Shown here piece by piece: positions 27,464-36,155 of a stretch of DNA of 64,000 nucleotides; the first letter of the stretch is position 1; every line of letters starts with the position of its first letter. Location: the NCBI RefSeq assembly GCF_001654455.1, contig NZ_CP015772.1, forward strand, positions 620,001 to 684,000, in the 5' to 3' direction. A program made the translations under genes and the position numbers. The DNA comes from Niabella ginsenosidivorans. GTDB lineage: Bacteria > Bacteroidota > Bacteroidia > Chitinophagales > Chitinophagaceae. The notes below the pieces were generated by a model. That model was not told the origin of the DNA and made no database searches. It saw only the letters and a list, made by a program, of their open reading frames with translations.

Positions 27464-27886
27464 ATGTTCAAACACCTGAAAATACAAGCCACTAAACGTT
27501 ATGCTGCTTTTACCCTTACAGAAGTGCTCGTTGTGCTGATTATTATCGGGATCCTGGTTTTATTGGCTCTCCCAAGCCTGATGCCCTTGATTTCCAAAGC
27601 TAAAAGCACGGAGGCCAAATTGCAACTGGAGCATGTGTATACGCTGGAGCGCTCTTACTTCTTTGAAAATTCAGTATATTCAAACGACCTGAACGCCATT
27701 TCCTTTGAACAGCAGCCGCTGGTAACCAATGGCGGACAGGCCAATTATAAGATAGAGATCATTGATGCGTCTGCAAAGGGATTTAAAGCCAGGGCAACGG
27801 CCATTGTGGACTTTGACGGGGATGGGAACTTTAACCAGTGGGAGATTGATCAGAATAAAAAGCTGGTGGAAACAGTACCGGATTAA
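27464..27886 (+). CDS. major pseudopilin-like protein (GspG/PilE-type)
   Basis: A 140-residue protein with a textbook prepilin start: a basic leader (MFKHLKIQATKRYAA), then FTLTEVLVVLIIIGILVLLA with Glu at +5. The body has the EHVYTLERSYFFENSVYSND helix-loop seen in GspG/PilA-like proteins and an Asp-rich VDFDGDGNFNQWEID segment near the C-terminus that may bind Ca2+, as the GspG calcium site does. It opens an eight-gene operon (spacings -4 to +21 bp) that encodes peptidase, ATPase, secretin and assembly proteins. Confidence 0.85.
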   Translation: MFKHLKIQATKRYAAFTLTEVLVVLIIIGILVLLALPSLMPLISKAKSTEAKLQLEHVYTLERSYFFENSVYSNDLNAISFEQQPLVTNGGQANYKIEIIDASAKGFKARATAIVDFDGDGNFNQWEIDQNKKLVETVPD

Positions 27887-27892
27887 TAGTAT

Positions 27893-28405
27893 ATGCTGCT
27901 GCTGAGTTTATTATTATTGATTATTATATTATCAGGTATGCTGATCCGGGATGTGCTGTACAGGCAAATAGAGCTTTCTTATTTCATCCTGTTGGGAGCT
28001 GGCATCCTGTTTTACTCGCTGTTGAGGTGTGACAGGCACACGATCCTGGTCAATTTTTTTGTAAACAGCCTGATAATAGCAATGATGACGGGGGCTTTGA
28101 TCCTTGTGTACGCTCTGAAGAAAAAGAATAAAAATTTCTTTCATACAAAGCTGGGCGCAGGGGATGTGCTTTTCTGGATACTGGTAACGCCTTTGTTTGC
28201 TCCTGCCAACTTTATACTCTGGATGATCTTTTCCCTGTTGCTAAGTCTTTTACCGGCAGCAGGGCAAACACTTAAAAAAGGTACCGCCACAGCTATTCCG
28301 CTGGCGGGGTACCAATCAGGTATTCTGGTAGCTGTTTTACTTTTAAATAATTTTTTATTGCATTGTAATTTGTTTGAAGAACCCTTATTTTTACCGGCCC
28401 TTTAA
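27893..28405 (+). CDS. prepilin peptidase, A24 family, short form
   Basis: A 170-residue polytopic protein with the two catalytic Asp of A24 aspartic proteases: Asp20 in GMLIRDVLYRQIE, and Asp91 in KLGAGDVLFW (the GxGD motif). Six or so hydrophobic segments are seen. It lacks the N-terminal Cys-containing methyltransferase region of GspO/PilD, so it is a short CpaA/TadV-like or archaellin-peptidase-like form. It should trim the three pseudopilins of this machine. It starts 6 bp after the pseudopilin stop. Confidence 0.8.
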   Translation: MLLLSLLLLIIILSGMLIRDVLYRQIELSYFILLGAGILFYSLLRCDRHTILVNFFVNSLIIAMMTGALILVYALKKKNKNFFHTKLGAGDVLFWILVTPLFAPANFILWMIFSLLLSLLPAAGQTLKKGTATAIPLAGYQSGILVAVLLLNNFLLHCNLFEEPLFLPAL

Positions 28406-28410
28406 CCCAT

Positions 28411-29838
28411 ATGGCATCGATAACTGCAGATATTGAAAAACTAATCACCCCGGAACTGGCATGGAAATACCATGTGGCCTTTTCACATACAGAAGAAGAC
28501 CGGTTGGTGTTCTGGATTGATGACCAGTTAAGTGGATCCGATCAGCAATTATACCGGGAAGAACTGGAACTGATCACCGGACATAAGATAGCCTTTGCAA
28601 AAACAGATGGAGTATTGCTGGCTGAAAAGATCAACAGGCAGTATACAAAAAAGGACTCAACGGATCATCGCCTGCAACACAGCTTTTATACCGGTCACCC
28701 GGATCATTTTTTAAATGATCTGATTGCCGAAGCAAAAAATCTGAAAAGCAGTGACATTCACATTGAAACGTATGAAAACGATTGCCGCGTGCGCATCCGG
28801 GTAGATGGTTTGCTGGTGCTGCGCTACCTGATCGAAAAAAAGCAGTATCCTTCGCTGATCAACAAGATCAAGATCAGCGCCAACCTGGACATTGCAGAAA
28901 AACGCCTGCCGCAGGACGGGCGTATCTTTTTCCAGCGGGGAAATGATAAATTTGATATACGGGTATCTATCGTGCCCACACTGCACGGAGAGAAAGTTGT
29001 GCTTCGCTTATTAAGCAATGATGCCACGGATATACAGCTGGAAACCCTGGGGTTTTCAGAAAACGATTTGAAAAATTACCTGGAGGGATTGAAAAAACCT
29101 TATGGCATCCTGCTGATCAGCGGTCCCACGGGCTCGGGGAAGACGACCACACTGTATGCTACGTTAAAGCTGCTCAATCTGTCAACAAAGAATATTCTGA
29201 CGATCGAAGATCCGATTGAGTACACGTTGAAAGGTATTAACCAGGTGCAGGTAAAAGAAAACATCGGGCTAACCTTTGCTATGGCACTGCGTACTTTTCT
29301 GCGCCAGGACCCGGATGTGATCATGCTGGGGGAGATCCGGGATGCAGAAACGGCCAATATGGCGATCAGGGCCGCCCTTACCGGTCACCTGGTGTTATCG
29401 ACCATACACACCAACTCTGCCTGGGGCACAGTTTCCCGGCTGATCGATATGAACATTCCGTCTTTTTTGATTGCCAATACGCTGAATACTTCCGTAGCGC
29501 AGCGGCTGGTACGCCTGCTTTGCCCGGAATGCAAACGCAGGGAAGCCTTTCAACAGGCCTATTTTCCCAAGAACTACCGGCCGCCGGAAGCGCTGGAAAC
29601 GCATTATGTGCCGGTAGGATGTGCCGGTTGTTATAATACAGGCTATAAAAAACGGAAAGCCATATACGAGGTAATACCTATAGATGCCGACCTGGCGGAT
29701 GAGATCAAAAAGGGAACTTCAAGAATTGATGAACTTTTAAAGGAAAAACAAATAAAGACCTTAGCTGACAATGCTTTTGAGTTGCTGAAAACCGGGGAAA
29801 CCTCGCTGGAGGAAGTGTACCCTATGCTGCTAAACTAA
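28411..29838 (+). CDS. gspE: secretion/pilus assembly ATPase (GspE/PilB-like)
   Basis: The cytoplasmic hexameric ATPase that powers pseudopilus assembly. The 475 residues include a short N1-type domain, the N2 region (SSDIHIETYENDCRVRIRVD), Walker A GPTGSGKTTT (about residue 237), an Asp-box region (TIEDPIEYTLKGINQVQV), Walker B LRQDPDVIMLGEIRDAETA (about 300-313), the His-box TGHLVLSTIHTN, and the zinc tetracysteine CPEC ... CAGC (about 371-406), all typical of GspE rather than PilT. It lies 5 bp after the peptidase gene. Its membrane partner GspF is in the other operon at 9348. Confidence 0.93.
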   Translation: MASITADIEKLITPELAWKYHVAFSHTEEDRLVFWIDDQLSGSDQQLYREELELITGHKIAFAKTDGVLLAEKINRQYTKKDSTDHRLQHSFYTGHPDHFLNDLIAEAKNLKSSDIHIETYENDCRVRIRVDGLLVLRYLIEKKQYPSLINKIKISANLDIAEKRLPQDGRIFFQRGNDKFDIRVSIVPTLHGEKVVLRLLSNDATDIQLETLGFSENDLKNYLEGLKKPYGILLISGPTGSGKTTTLYATLKLLNLSTKNILTIEDPIEYTLKGINQVQVKENIGLTFAMALRTFLRQDPDVIMLGEIRDAETANMAIRAALTGHLVLSTIHTNSAWGTVSRLIDMNIPSFLIANTLNTSVAQRLVRLLCPECKRREAFQQAYFPKNYRPPEALETHYVPVGCAGCYNTGYKKRKAIYEVIPIDADLADEIKKGTSRIDELLKEKQIKTLADNAFELLKTGETSLEEVYPMLLN

Positions 29839-29859
29839 CGGTTGGGGTGCTGCAATTTT

Positions 29860-31800
29860 ATGAATAACTATTTTACGAAAATACTGGTATTGATGGCCTG
29901 CTGCCTGCAGCTGACCGCGCAGGCGCAGGAGGACCGGTTGAGCCGTACCCGCAGCTACCTGAATACGCTTGCTATGGATCTTCCAGGGCTGAACCAGCCC
30001 ATACAGATGGATGTAGCGGATATTGCCATAGCCGATTTTATGCGGAGCCTGGCACAATCCTACGATCTGAACATCAACATAGCGCCGGACGTCAATAAAA
30101 GGATGACCAACCATTTTGCCAATGCTGCTGTAAAGGATGTACTGCTGTTCATCGCAGAACAGTACAGCCTGGCATATGATTTCCAGGGTACCATTATTAA
30201 TGTGCGCAATTACCGGGACCCGGCATTAGACCGGCCGCCGCCGCCCAAAGAGATAAAGGCCAGCTATGATTCTGTTAGTAAATTGATCACCCTGGATCTT
30301 TCAAACGACACCTTGTATGATGTAACAAAAAAGATCACACAATTGTCAGGCATTAATATTGCCGTAATGCCACAGATCATGGATAAGCTGGTATCGGGCT
30401 ATTTAAAGGAGTTACCCGTTCCTGTTGCCCTGGAAAAGATCGTGGTATCTAACCGGCTGCGGATGTCATCCTCCGGCAATGATAATTTTATAATAGATGC
30501 GCTCGATGATAATGAAGAATATGTACTAAAGAATACAAGGCCTGCAGATAACGGCTATACCATTGCCCGCAAGACCGGGGGAAATGATAAAGCCGCTCCC
30601 GGCCGCCTGTCCGTTGATGCCAATATGGTAGGGGAGGAAAAGCTGTTAAATGTGAGCGCTGTAAATACGCCCCTGAAGGAGCTGGTCAGGAGCCTTTCAG
30701 AACAGGCCGGAGTTCCTTATTTTATTTATGCGGAGCTGAACGGGAATGTGACTGCAGAGGCCCATAATCTGAAATATGCAGATGTGCTGCAGAAGGTCTT
30801 ATTGGGCACTCCTTATTCTTTTTCGCAGCAGGACGGCATTTTTATGATCGGCGAAAAAACGTTTGAAGGCATCAAAGGGCAACGGCTGATACAACTGCAT
30901 CACCGGTCAGTAGATTCCCTGGCAAATTTTCTTCCGGATGAGCTGAGGAAAGACGTTACTATTAAAGAATTTAAGGAATTGAATGCATTCCTGGCCACCG
31001 GTTCAGAACCACAGCTGAATAAGATAGAACAACTGGTAAAACAAATAGACCGGAAAGTACCAATGATCACAATAGAAGTGATCATTATGGATCTGAACAA
31101 AGGATCGGTTGTGAAAGGCGGTTTGAAGGCCGGGATATCAGACAGTGTGCGCACCGGTGGTAATTTGCTGGGCGGTGGGCTTGATTTTACATTGGGGTCC
31201 AAATCGATCAACAATATTATTGATAAGATCGGGTTGAACAATGTCTTTAATTTAGGCCATGTAACGCCCAACTTTTACCTGCAATTGCAGGCAATCGAGA
31301 ACCGGCAGAACGTGGAGATGCGGCAGACGCCCAAGCTCTCTACACTAAACGGTCATGCGGCAACGCTCTCTATTGGTAATACCCGGTATTACTCGGTGTC
31401 TACCCAGAATATGATGGGCTCGCTTTCTCCTACCAATGTGATCACCCAGCAGTTCTATCCCATAGAAGCCAACCTGGAGCTGAAGATCACTCCTTTTGTG
31501 TCGGCCGATGAAGATGTGACATTGAATATGGAAATGGATATTTCCAATTTTACTGCGGATACAAAAATCAATGAGCCACCGCCTACTGCTACCAGTAAAT
31601 TTAAATCGATTATAAGGGTAAAGAATGAAGATATGGTATTGCTGGGTGGCATTGAACGAACGGAAAAAGGCGATAGTTATGATGGTATCCCCTTATTAGG
31701 CCGCATTCCGGTGCTAAAATGGCTGTTCAGTTCCAGGGATCGCAGAAATACAAAAGTGGTTTCAGTGGTGTTCATTAAACCAACAATTGTTTATAACTGA
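29860..31800 (+). CDS. gspD: secretin, outer-membrane channel (GspD/PilQ-like)
   Basis: A 646-residue protein forming the outer-membrane pore. The ATG at 29860 gives a clean signal peptide (YFTKILVLMACCLQLTAQAQ); the TTG at 29842 would add six residues before it. Residues 25-110 form an N0/STN-type domain (DVADIAIADFMRSLAQSYDL). More N-domains follow, one with VDSLANFLPDEL and an IDRKVPMITIEVIIMDLNKG strand. The C-terminal secretin domain includes VEMRQTPKLSTLNGHAATLS, VTLNMEMDISNFT, RVKNEDMVLLGGIERTEKG and PLLGRIPVLKWLFSS, the last being the secretin signature. No pilotin-binding tail is obvious. Confidence 0.92.
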   Translation: MNNYFTKILVLMACCLQLTAQAQEDRLSRTRSYLNTLAMDLPGLNQPIQMDVADIAIADFMRSLAQSYDLNINIAPDVNKRMTNHFANAAVKDVLLFIAEQYSLAYDFQGTIINVRNYRDPALDRPPPPKEIKASYDSVSKLITLDLSNDTLYDVTKKITQLSGINIAVMPQIMDKLVSGYLKELPVPVALEKIVVSNRLRMSSSGNDNFIIDALDDNEEYVLKNTRPADNGYTIARKTGGNDKAAPGRLSVDANMVGEEKLLNVSAVNTPLKELVRSLSEQAGVPYFIYAELNGNVTAEAHNLKYADVLQKVLLGTPYSFSQQDGIFMIGEKTFEGIKGQRLIQLHHRSVDSLANFLPDELRKDVTIKEFKELNAFLATGSEPQLNKIEQLVKQIDRKVPMITIEVIIMDLNKGSVVKGGLKAGISDSVRTGGNLLGGGLDFTLGSKSINNIIDKIGLNNVFNLGHVTPNFYLQLQAIENRQNVEMRQTPKLSTLNGHAATLSIGNTRYYSVSTQNMMGSLSPTNVITQQFYPIEANLELKITPFVSADEDVTLNMEMDISNFTADTKINEPPPTATSKFKSIIRVKNEDMVLLGGIERTEKGDSYDGIPLLGRIPVLKWLFSSRDRRNTKVVSVVFIKPTIVYN

Positions 31801-31801
31801 C

Positions 31802-33025
31802 ATGTTCACCGCAATAAAAAATAATATCATAACGATCAAAGAGGCAGTTGGCCTGGATGTGCACATTCAGCCGGATGATCGCTGGCTGTTCAGTGCAGTT
31901 TATGTAAAGATTACTAAAGGAAAGTTGATAAAAGCGGCAGACTATCCCGGTGTCAGAACAATAAAAGAGCTGAAAAACCGGCTTCCCCCAAATGTACCGG
32001 TAGCTGTTTGCATAAATGGAAAGGGCATCCTGATGAGGGAAACGGATACTACGGTTACCAATCTTGTTAACCTGTTATTTCCCGGCTCTAATCCCGGTGA
32101 CTTCTATTCCGTTCCCCTGACAGCAAATGAAACCAAACAGTTTAATTTTATCTGTCGTAAAACGCTGGTAGAGCAGGTACTGCAACAGTTAAAAAATGCT
32201 GGCATAGAGCCCGTTGCTGTTTCAATAGGAGTGACCTTGTTTTTGAACATCCTGCCATTTTTAGCGGAAGAAGCGCTTGAGATTCCTGCTCCTTCATATA
32301 CGATAACCGTTAAGAATAAAGCGTGTGCATCCATAATTTACAGGATAAACTCTGAAGAACATACTATTCCTTCATTAAACATCGGAGGCTTTTCTTATAC
32401 CAGCCCGCAGGTAAACCTGCTAGCTACAGTGCTGGACCTTTTATTAAAGCCGGCTGACTGGCAGGGAGGAGCAATAGTTACGCCCGAGATAACGGCGGCC
32501 CGGCAAAACTATAAATATTATAAACTGTTCAGTTTTACAAAATGGGCCGTATTGTCAGTAACCCTGTTTTTACTACTGGTCAATTTTTTTGTGTTCAGCT
32601 ACTATTTCAATAAAAATAAAGCAGTGGTGCAGCAGGGCAATTTAGTAAAGGAGACGAGCCAGGCAAATGCATTGGAAAGCGCAAGGTCCGATTCTTCTTA
32701 TGCTTTTTTTGTAAATGCGGGATGGAATAAAAATACGAGGCACGGCTTTTTTATAGACCGTATTGCAGCGCTGGCGCCGCCTACGGTACAGTTTACCCTG
32801 CTGCAGACGGCTCCTGTACAGGAATCTTTAGGAACAGGCGACTTTCTTTTTTCAAATAACAAAATTATTTTAAGCGGGATTTCCTCAGATCCTACAGATC
32901 TGGAAATTTTTAGCAGGGCTGTTAAAAATATTCCCGGTGTTGTTACGGTTACATTAAATAATTATCTCTATAAAAGAGACCTTGCCGCGGCTGTATTCAC
33001 CATAGAAATTACTGTAAAAGTATGA
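31802..33025 (+). CDS. GspL / PilM-PilN-like assembly protein
   Basis: About 407 residues starting at the ATG 1 bp after the secretin stop (MFTAIKNNIITIKEAVGLDV). Residues 1-235 resemble the actin-like cytoplasmic domain of PilM/GspL (PVAVCINGKGILMRE, FNFICRKTLVEQVLQQLKNA, AGIEPVAVSIG). A membrane helix follows (WAVLSVTLFLLLVNFFVFSY, about 251-270) and then a PilN-like periplasmic ferredoxin-type part (NIPGVVTVTLNNYLYK). The fusion of both halves in one chain is the GspL arrangement. It would link the ATPase to the periplasmic parts. The sequence match is weak, so the call rests on domain order and context. Confidence 0.7.
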   Translation: MFTAIKNNIITIKEAVGLDVHIQPDDRWLFSAVYVKITKGKLIKAADYPGVRTIKELKNRLPPNVPVAVCINGKGILMRETDTTVTNLVNLLFPGSNPGDFYSVPLTANETKQFNFICRKTLVEQVLQQLKNAGIEPVAVSIGVTLFLNILPFLAEEALEIPAPSYTITVKNKACASIIYRINSEEHTIPSLNIGGFSYTSPQVNLLATVLDLLLKPADWQGGAIVTPEITAARQNYKYYKLFSFTKWAVLSVTLFLLLVNFFVFSYYFNKNKAVVQQGNLVKETSQANALESARSDSSYAFFVNAGWNKNTRHGFFIDRIAALAPPTVQFTLLQTAPVQESLGTGDFLFSNNKIILSGISSDPTDLEIFSRAVKNIPGVVTVTLNNYLYKRDLAAAVFTIEITVKV

Positions 33026-33555
33026 GTAAAGTAATCGACATAAAACCCGGGCGCAGTTACCGTCAGAAGTTGCAGGTATTGCTATGGTCCGTTATACCGC
33101 TGCTGTTGCTGTGCTATCTTTTAGGGTTCAAAAAAACGGGTGGGATTGTAAAAGATTATCATAATAATGTGCGTTTACAGCAGCAGGGAAGCCTTTTGGC
33201 AGATAGCATGGCGGTTTTTGAAAAAAGGCTTTCGGCTGTCGCAGCCTGGAAAAAACAGTACCTGGCAGACAGTTCAGGAATGGATGGTAAAACACTGGCG
33301 GCTATTAACAATCTTTGCAATTCCCTGGAACTGGAATTAAAAGAATACAAGCCATTGGGAAAAAGCAACCAGGGCATCTGGACAAGAATGGTAACGGTTT
33401 CAGGCCCCTTTCAAAAGATTTTATCATTGATCAGCCAGCTGGAGCAAAAGGAACGTTTGTGCCGGATCGCATCAGTAAAATACCAGAAGATAAAGGACGG
33501 TGAAAAAGAAGAGCTGGTCAGTACCTTATATATTCAAAACATATTGGAGAAATGA
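33022..33555 (+). CDS. GspM / PilO-like assembly protein
   Basis: A 177-residue bitopic protein: a short cytoplasmic start, one membrane helix (LLWSVIPLLLLCYLLGF, about 18-34), a coiled-coil stretch (GSLLADSMAVFEKRLSAVAA), and a periplasmic ferredoxin-like end (GIWTRMVTVSGPFQKILSLI ... VKYQKIKDGEKEELVSTLYI). That layout is PilO/GspM. Its ATG overlaps the stop of the GspL-like gene (ATGA). Identified by topology and position; sequence identity to characterised members is not evident by eye. Confidence 0.7.
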   Translation: MSKVIDIKPGRSYRQKLQVLLWSVIPLLLLCYLLGFKKTGGIVKDYHNNVRLQQQGSLLADSMAVFEKRLSAVAAWKKQYLADSSGMDGKTLAAINNLCNSLELELKEYKPLGKSNQGIWTRMVTVSGPFQKILSLISQLEQKERLCRIASVKYQKIKDGEKEELVSTLYIQNILEK

Positions 33556-33941
33556 GAACCGGTATCATTTTAACAGGAACAGTATTGCTGGGCGTATTGA
33601 TGACACAGACGTCGTGTGAAGCCATTTTTGATGACGATTTTTCTGCCTATTCTGTAAAGCTGGCAGCGCCGGCTGATAGTATTGTGCTGGCGGATACGGT
33701 GGTCCAGCTAAGCTGGAATGCTATTGAAGCCACGGCTGATTACCAGGTGCAGCTGGCGCAACCGGAATTTGATTCACTGTCTGTACTACTGAAGGATACG
33801 GTTACCCGCAATACGATGTTGCGTGTAACCGGTCTTGAAAGAGGCCGGCAATATCAATGGCGGGTCCGGGCCATCGGTAACAGCTCGGTAAGCCCCTATA
33901 CCGAGCCCCGGACATTTGCAATACAAAATACAGAACCGTGA
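33552..33941 (+). CDS. lipoprotein with fibronectin type III-like domain
   Basis: A 129-residue protein with a lipoprotein signal (GTVLLGVLMTQTSC, modified Cys near residue 22) and one FN3 fold: KLAAPADSIVLADTVVQLSW, ADYQVQLAQPEF and the typical LERGRQYQWRVRAIG strand. Translation is coupled to its neighbours by ATGA at the start and GTGA at the end. A lipoprotein in a secretin operon may act as a pilotin or secretin-stabilising partner; this is an inference from position, and the FN3 fold is unlike classical pilotins. Confidence 0.75.
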   Translation: MRTGIILTGTVLLGVLMTQTSCEAIFDDDFSAYSVKLAAPADSIVLADTVVQLSWNAIEATADYQVQLAQPEFDSLSVLLKDTVTRNTMLRVTGLERGRQYQWRVRAIGNSSVSPYTEPRTFAIQNTEP

Positions 33942-34465
33942 AAAATAACCCCAATATAAAGTATTTACTGATCGGACTGGTTGTTTTTATTTGGGGGCTG
34001 ATCATCTACAAAGTGATCAAAGGGCTTTCAGGGGATGACGCGCCACCGCCGGTAACCAAAATAAAACCGCCGGTAATTGAAGATACGCTAACCGGCTATG
34101 CGCTGACAACCGCTGCGTATCCGGATCCGTTCAGTAATGATATTTTTGAAGAAGAGGATACAATTGAAGAAAAGGTCGCCAACGGGGCAGTTATAAATGA
34201 AGGCCAGCAAGCGGCTAACGGGGCACCAGGGCCTGCCCCCCTGCCACAGCCTGTAATGGAACCTCCGCCTGCCATCAAATACAGCGGATATATCTATAAT
34301 CCGAAAACAAGACGGAAAACAGCGATGATCAGTTTTAACGGGCGGATAATGACGGTAGGGGTTAATGAGAAAATTGATGATAAAACAAAGGTGACGGATA
34401 TTTCAGATCAGCAATTAACAATCCGTTTTAACGGGAAAAAGGTAGTGTACGTTCTGGGAGGATGA
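33938..34465 (+). CDS. GspC / PilP-like protein
   Basis: A 175-residue bitopic protein. It must start at GTG (33938), which overlaps the previous stop as GTGA; no ATG exists upstream of the membrane helix (YLLIGLVVFIWGLIIYKVI). A Pro-rich periplasmic linker (residues 38-115, with GPAPLPQPVMEPPPAIK) leads to a small beta domain (YSGYIYNPKTRRKTAMISF, NGRIMTVGVNEKIDDKTKV, LTIRFNGKKVVYVLGG). This matches the HR domain of GspC or the PilP beta domain, which bind the secretin. It is the last gene of the operon. Confidence 0.75.
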   Translation: MKNNPNIKYLLIGLVVFIWGLIIYKVIKGLSGDDAPPPVTKIKPPVIEDTLTGYALTTAAYPDPFSNDIFEEEDTIEEKVANGAVINEGQQAANGAPGPAPLPQPVMEPPPAIKYSGYIYNPKTRRKTAMISFNGRIMTVGVNEKIDDKTKVTDISDQQLTIRFNGKKVVYVLGG

Positions 34466-34558
34466 GTTTTGTATTATATAGGCTATAATTAAAGGGGCAA
34501 TAATGTGTTGATTATAAAAAGCTGCTTAATTAAATTTAAAAATAAAGACTAAATTGTT

Positions 34559-35233
34559 ATGAAAAAACTGTACTGCTTATTGTTAATGGGCATATCCTGG
34601 TATTGTGCCTGTGCTCAAACGAATACGTTCCCTGCCAGCGGTAATGTGGGAATAGGAATAGCATCTCCCAGATCTCAGCTACATATTTCGGGTGCTAACT
34701 TAATAAAACAACCCAATGGTACTATACTAATGTCCCGGTACTGGCAAAATGATTCTAATGTCAGGGCTTCAGCGCTTTTTCATTATTATGACAGTTATGA
34801 TAAATTAGCAATTGCGGTATCAAGTGGAAGAAGTCCATTAGATTCTTCATATGTAAAAATGGTCATACAGTCTAACGGAAATGTAGGGATTGGAGTACTT
34901 ATTCCTTCGGAAAAACTATCGGTCAATGGTAACATCCGTGCGAAGGAGATAAAGGTGGAAACAGCTAACTGGCCGGATTATGTGTTTAAACCCGGTTACC
35001 AGTTGATGCCATTGAACAGAGTAGAAAGTTTTATCCAGGAGCATGGTCATTTGCCGGACGTGCCTTCTGCCCGGGAGGTCGCTGAGAAAGGTATAGATGT
35101 AGGCGCTAACCAGGCAATATTATTGAAGAAGATAGAAGAACTGACTTTACATATAATTGAACTTGAAAAAACGGTGAGAGATCTGAAGCAGCAGCACCTG
35201 GATATGGAACATGGAAAGGATGACGACCGCTGA
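34559..35233 (+). CDS. secreted modular protein with WPDYVF C-terminal domain (paralogue 6)
   Basis: A 224-residue protein, the shortest of the set: signal peptide LYCLLLMGISWYCACAQ; GNVGIGIASPRSQLHISGAN; a short beta segment; a second linker SNGNVGIGVLIPSEKLSVNG; the shared domain NWPDYVF ... HLPDVPSAREV ... ILLKKIEELTLHIIELEK and coiled coil. Two GNVGIG-type repeats and little else suggest that the passenger is a minimal fibre shaft. It directly follows the GspC/PilP-like gene (93 bp). Confidence 0.75.
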   Translation: MKKLYCLLLMGISWYCACAQTNTFPASGNVGIGIASPRSQLHISGANLIKQPNGTILMSRYWQNDSNVRASALFHYYDSYDKLAIAVSSGRSPLDSSYVKMVIQSNGNVGIGVLIPSEKLSVNGNIRAKEIKVETANWPDYVFKPGYQLMPLNRVESFIQEHGHLPDVPSAREVAEKGIDVGANQAILLKKIEELTLHIIELEKTVRDLKQQHLDMEHGKDDDR

Positions 35234-35286
35234 CCCGCTTTCATGTAATTGAATTTAAAATAGTATTCCCGATTAAAAACAAATAT

Positions 35287-36150
35287 ATGAAACAAGCAAT
35301 TTTATTAACCATCCTTGTTCTTGGTTCAATCCGGCTAAATGCCCAGATACAAACAGGCGTTTTTAGAAACCCGCCGACAAATACGGATTATAATTTTTTT
35401 GTAAGGCGGGGAGGTGGGGCTGCCTTATACGTTAACCAGGCCGATAGCGCTTCACCTATTCTAAGACTGGGCAGTAAAACAACCAGCCCGGGAGGTGGTT
35501 TGGTCTTTAGCGTAGAGAATAATGGATATGTGGGTATAAAAACAATCACACCTCAGGCGCCGCTGCATATTGCTGAAAATGATGCAAGCATCAATACTCC
35601 CCGGGCCGCAATTCTTTTGTCAAGATACTGGGCTTCGGCTACAAATGCACGTGCGGGTGCCATATTTGAATACTCTGATGGGGCGAAAGACAAATTGGTT
35701 CTTGCAGTGTCAGGGAATGGAGGAGCATTGACGACACCGATAGACATTAGCCAGGCAAAGATGACCATCCAGGCTGATGGCAATATAGGTATCGGCACAA
35801 CAACGCCCGGTGAAAAGTTATCCGTTAACGGCAATATCCGTGCAAAAGAAATAAAGGTAGAAACTGCAAACTGGCCGGATTATGTATTTAAACCCGATTA
35901 TCCGTTAATACCGCTGAACAAGGTAGAAAGCTTCATTAAAGAAAATGGTCACTTACCCGGCGTACTATCGGCAAAAGAAGTTGCTGAAAAGGGTGTAGCT
36001 GTAGGAGCCAATCAGGCAATATTGCTAAAGAAGATAGAGGAGCTGACGTTGCATATGATCCGGTTGGAAAAAGAGAATGCAACGCTGAAAAACAGGTTAC
36101 AACTAATTGAAGATAAGATGAAGGATGAAGTTTCTTCTGATAAAAATTAA
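35287..36150 (+). CDS. secreted modular protein with WPDYVF C-terminal domain (paralogue 7)
   Basis: A 287-residue protein: signal peptide AILLTILVLGSIRLNAQ; a beta domain with Gly-rich strands (FFVRRGGGAALYVNQADSAS); two fibre-type linkers (NNGYVGIKTITPQAPLHIAE and ADGNIGIGTTTPGEKLSVNG) separated by a segment like that of paralogue 6 (ILLSRYWASATNARAGAIFE); the shared domain NWPDYVF ... HLPGVLSAKEV ... ILLKKIEELTLHMIRLEKEN. The central segment shared with the gene at 34559 shows that shaft modules are reused. Confidence 0.75.
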   Translation: MKQAILLTILVLGSIRLNAQIQTGVFRNPPTNTDYNFFVRRGGGAALYVNQADSASPILRLGSKTTSPGGGLVFSVENNGYVGIKTITPQAPLHIAENDASINTPRAAILLSRYWASATNARAGAIFEYSDGAKDKLVLAVSGNGGALTTPIDISQAKMTIQADGNIGIGTTTPGEKLSVNGNIRAKEIKVETANWPDYVFKPDYPLIPLNKVESFIKENGHLPGVLSAKEVAEKGVAVGANQAILLKKIEELTLHMIRLEKENATLKNRLQLIEDKMKDEVSSDKN

Positions 36151-36155
36151 TAAAA

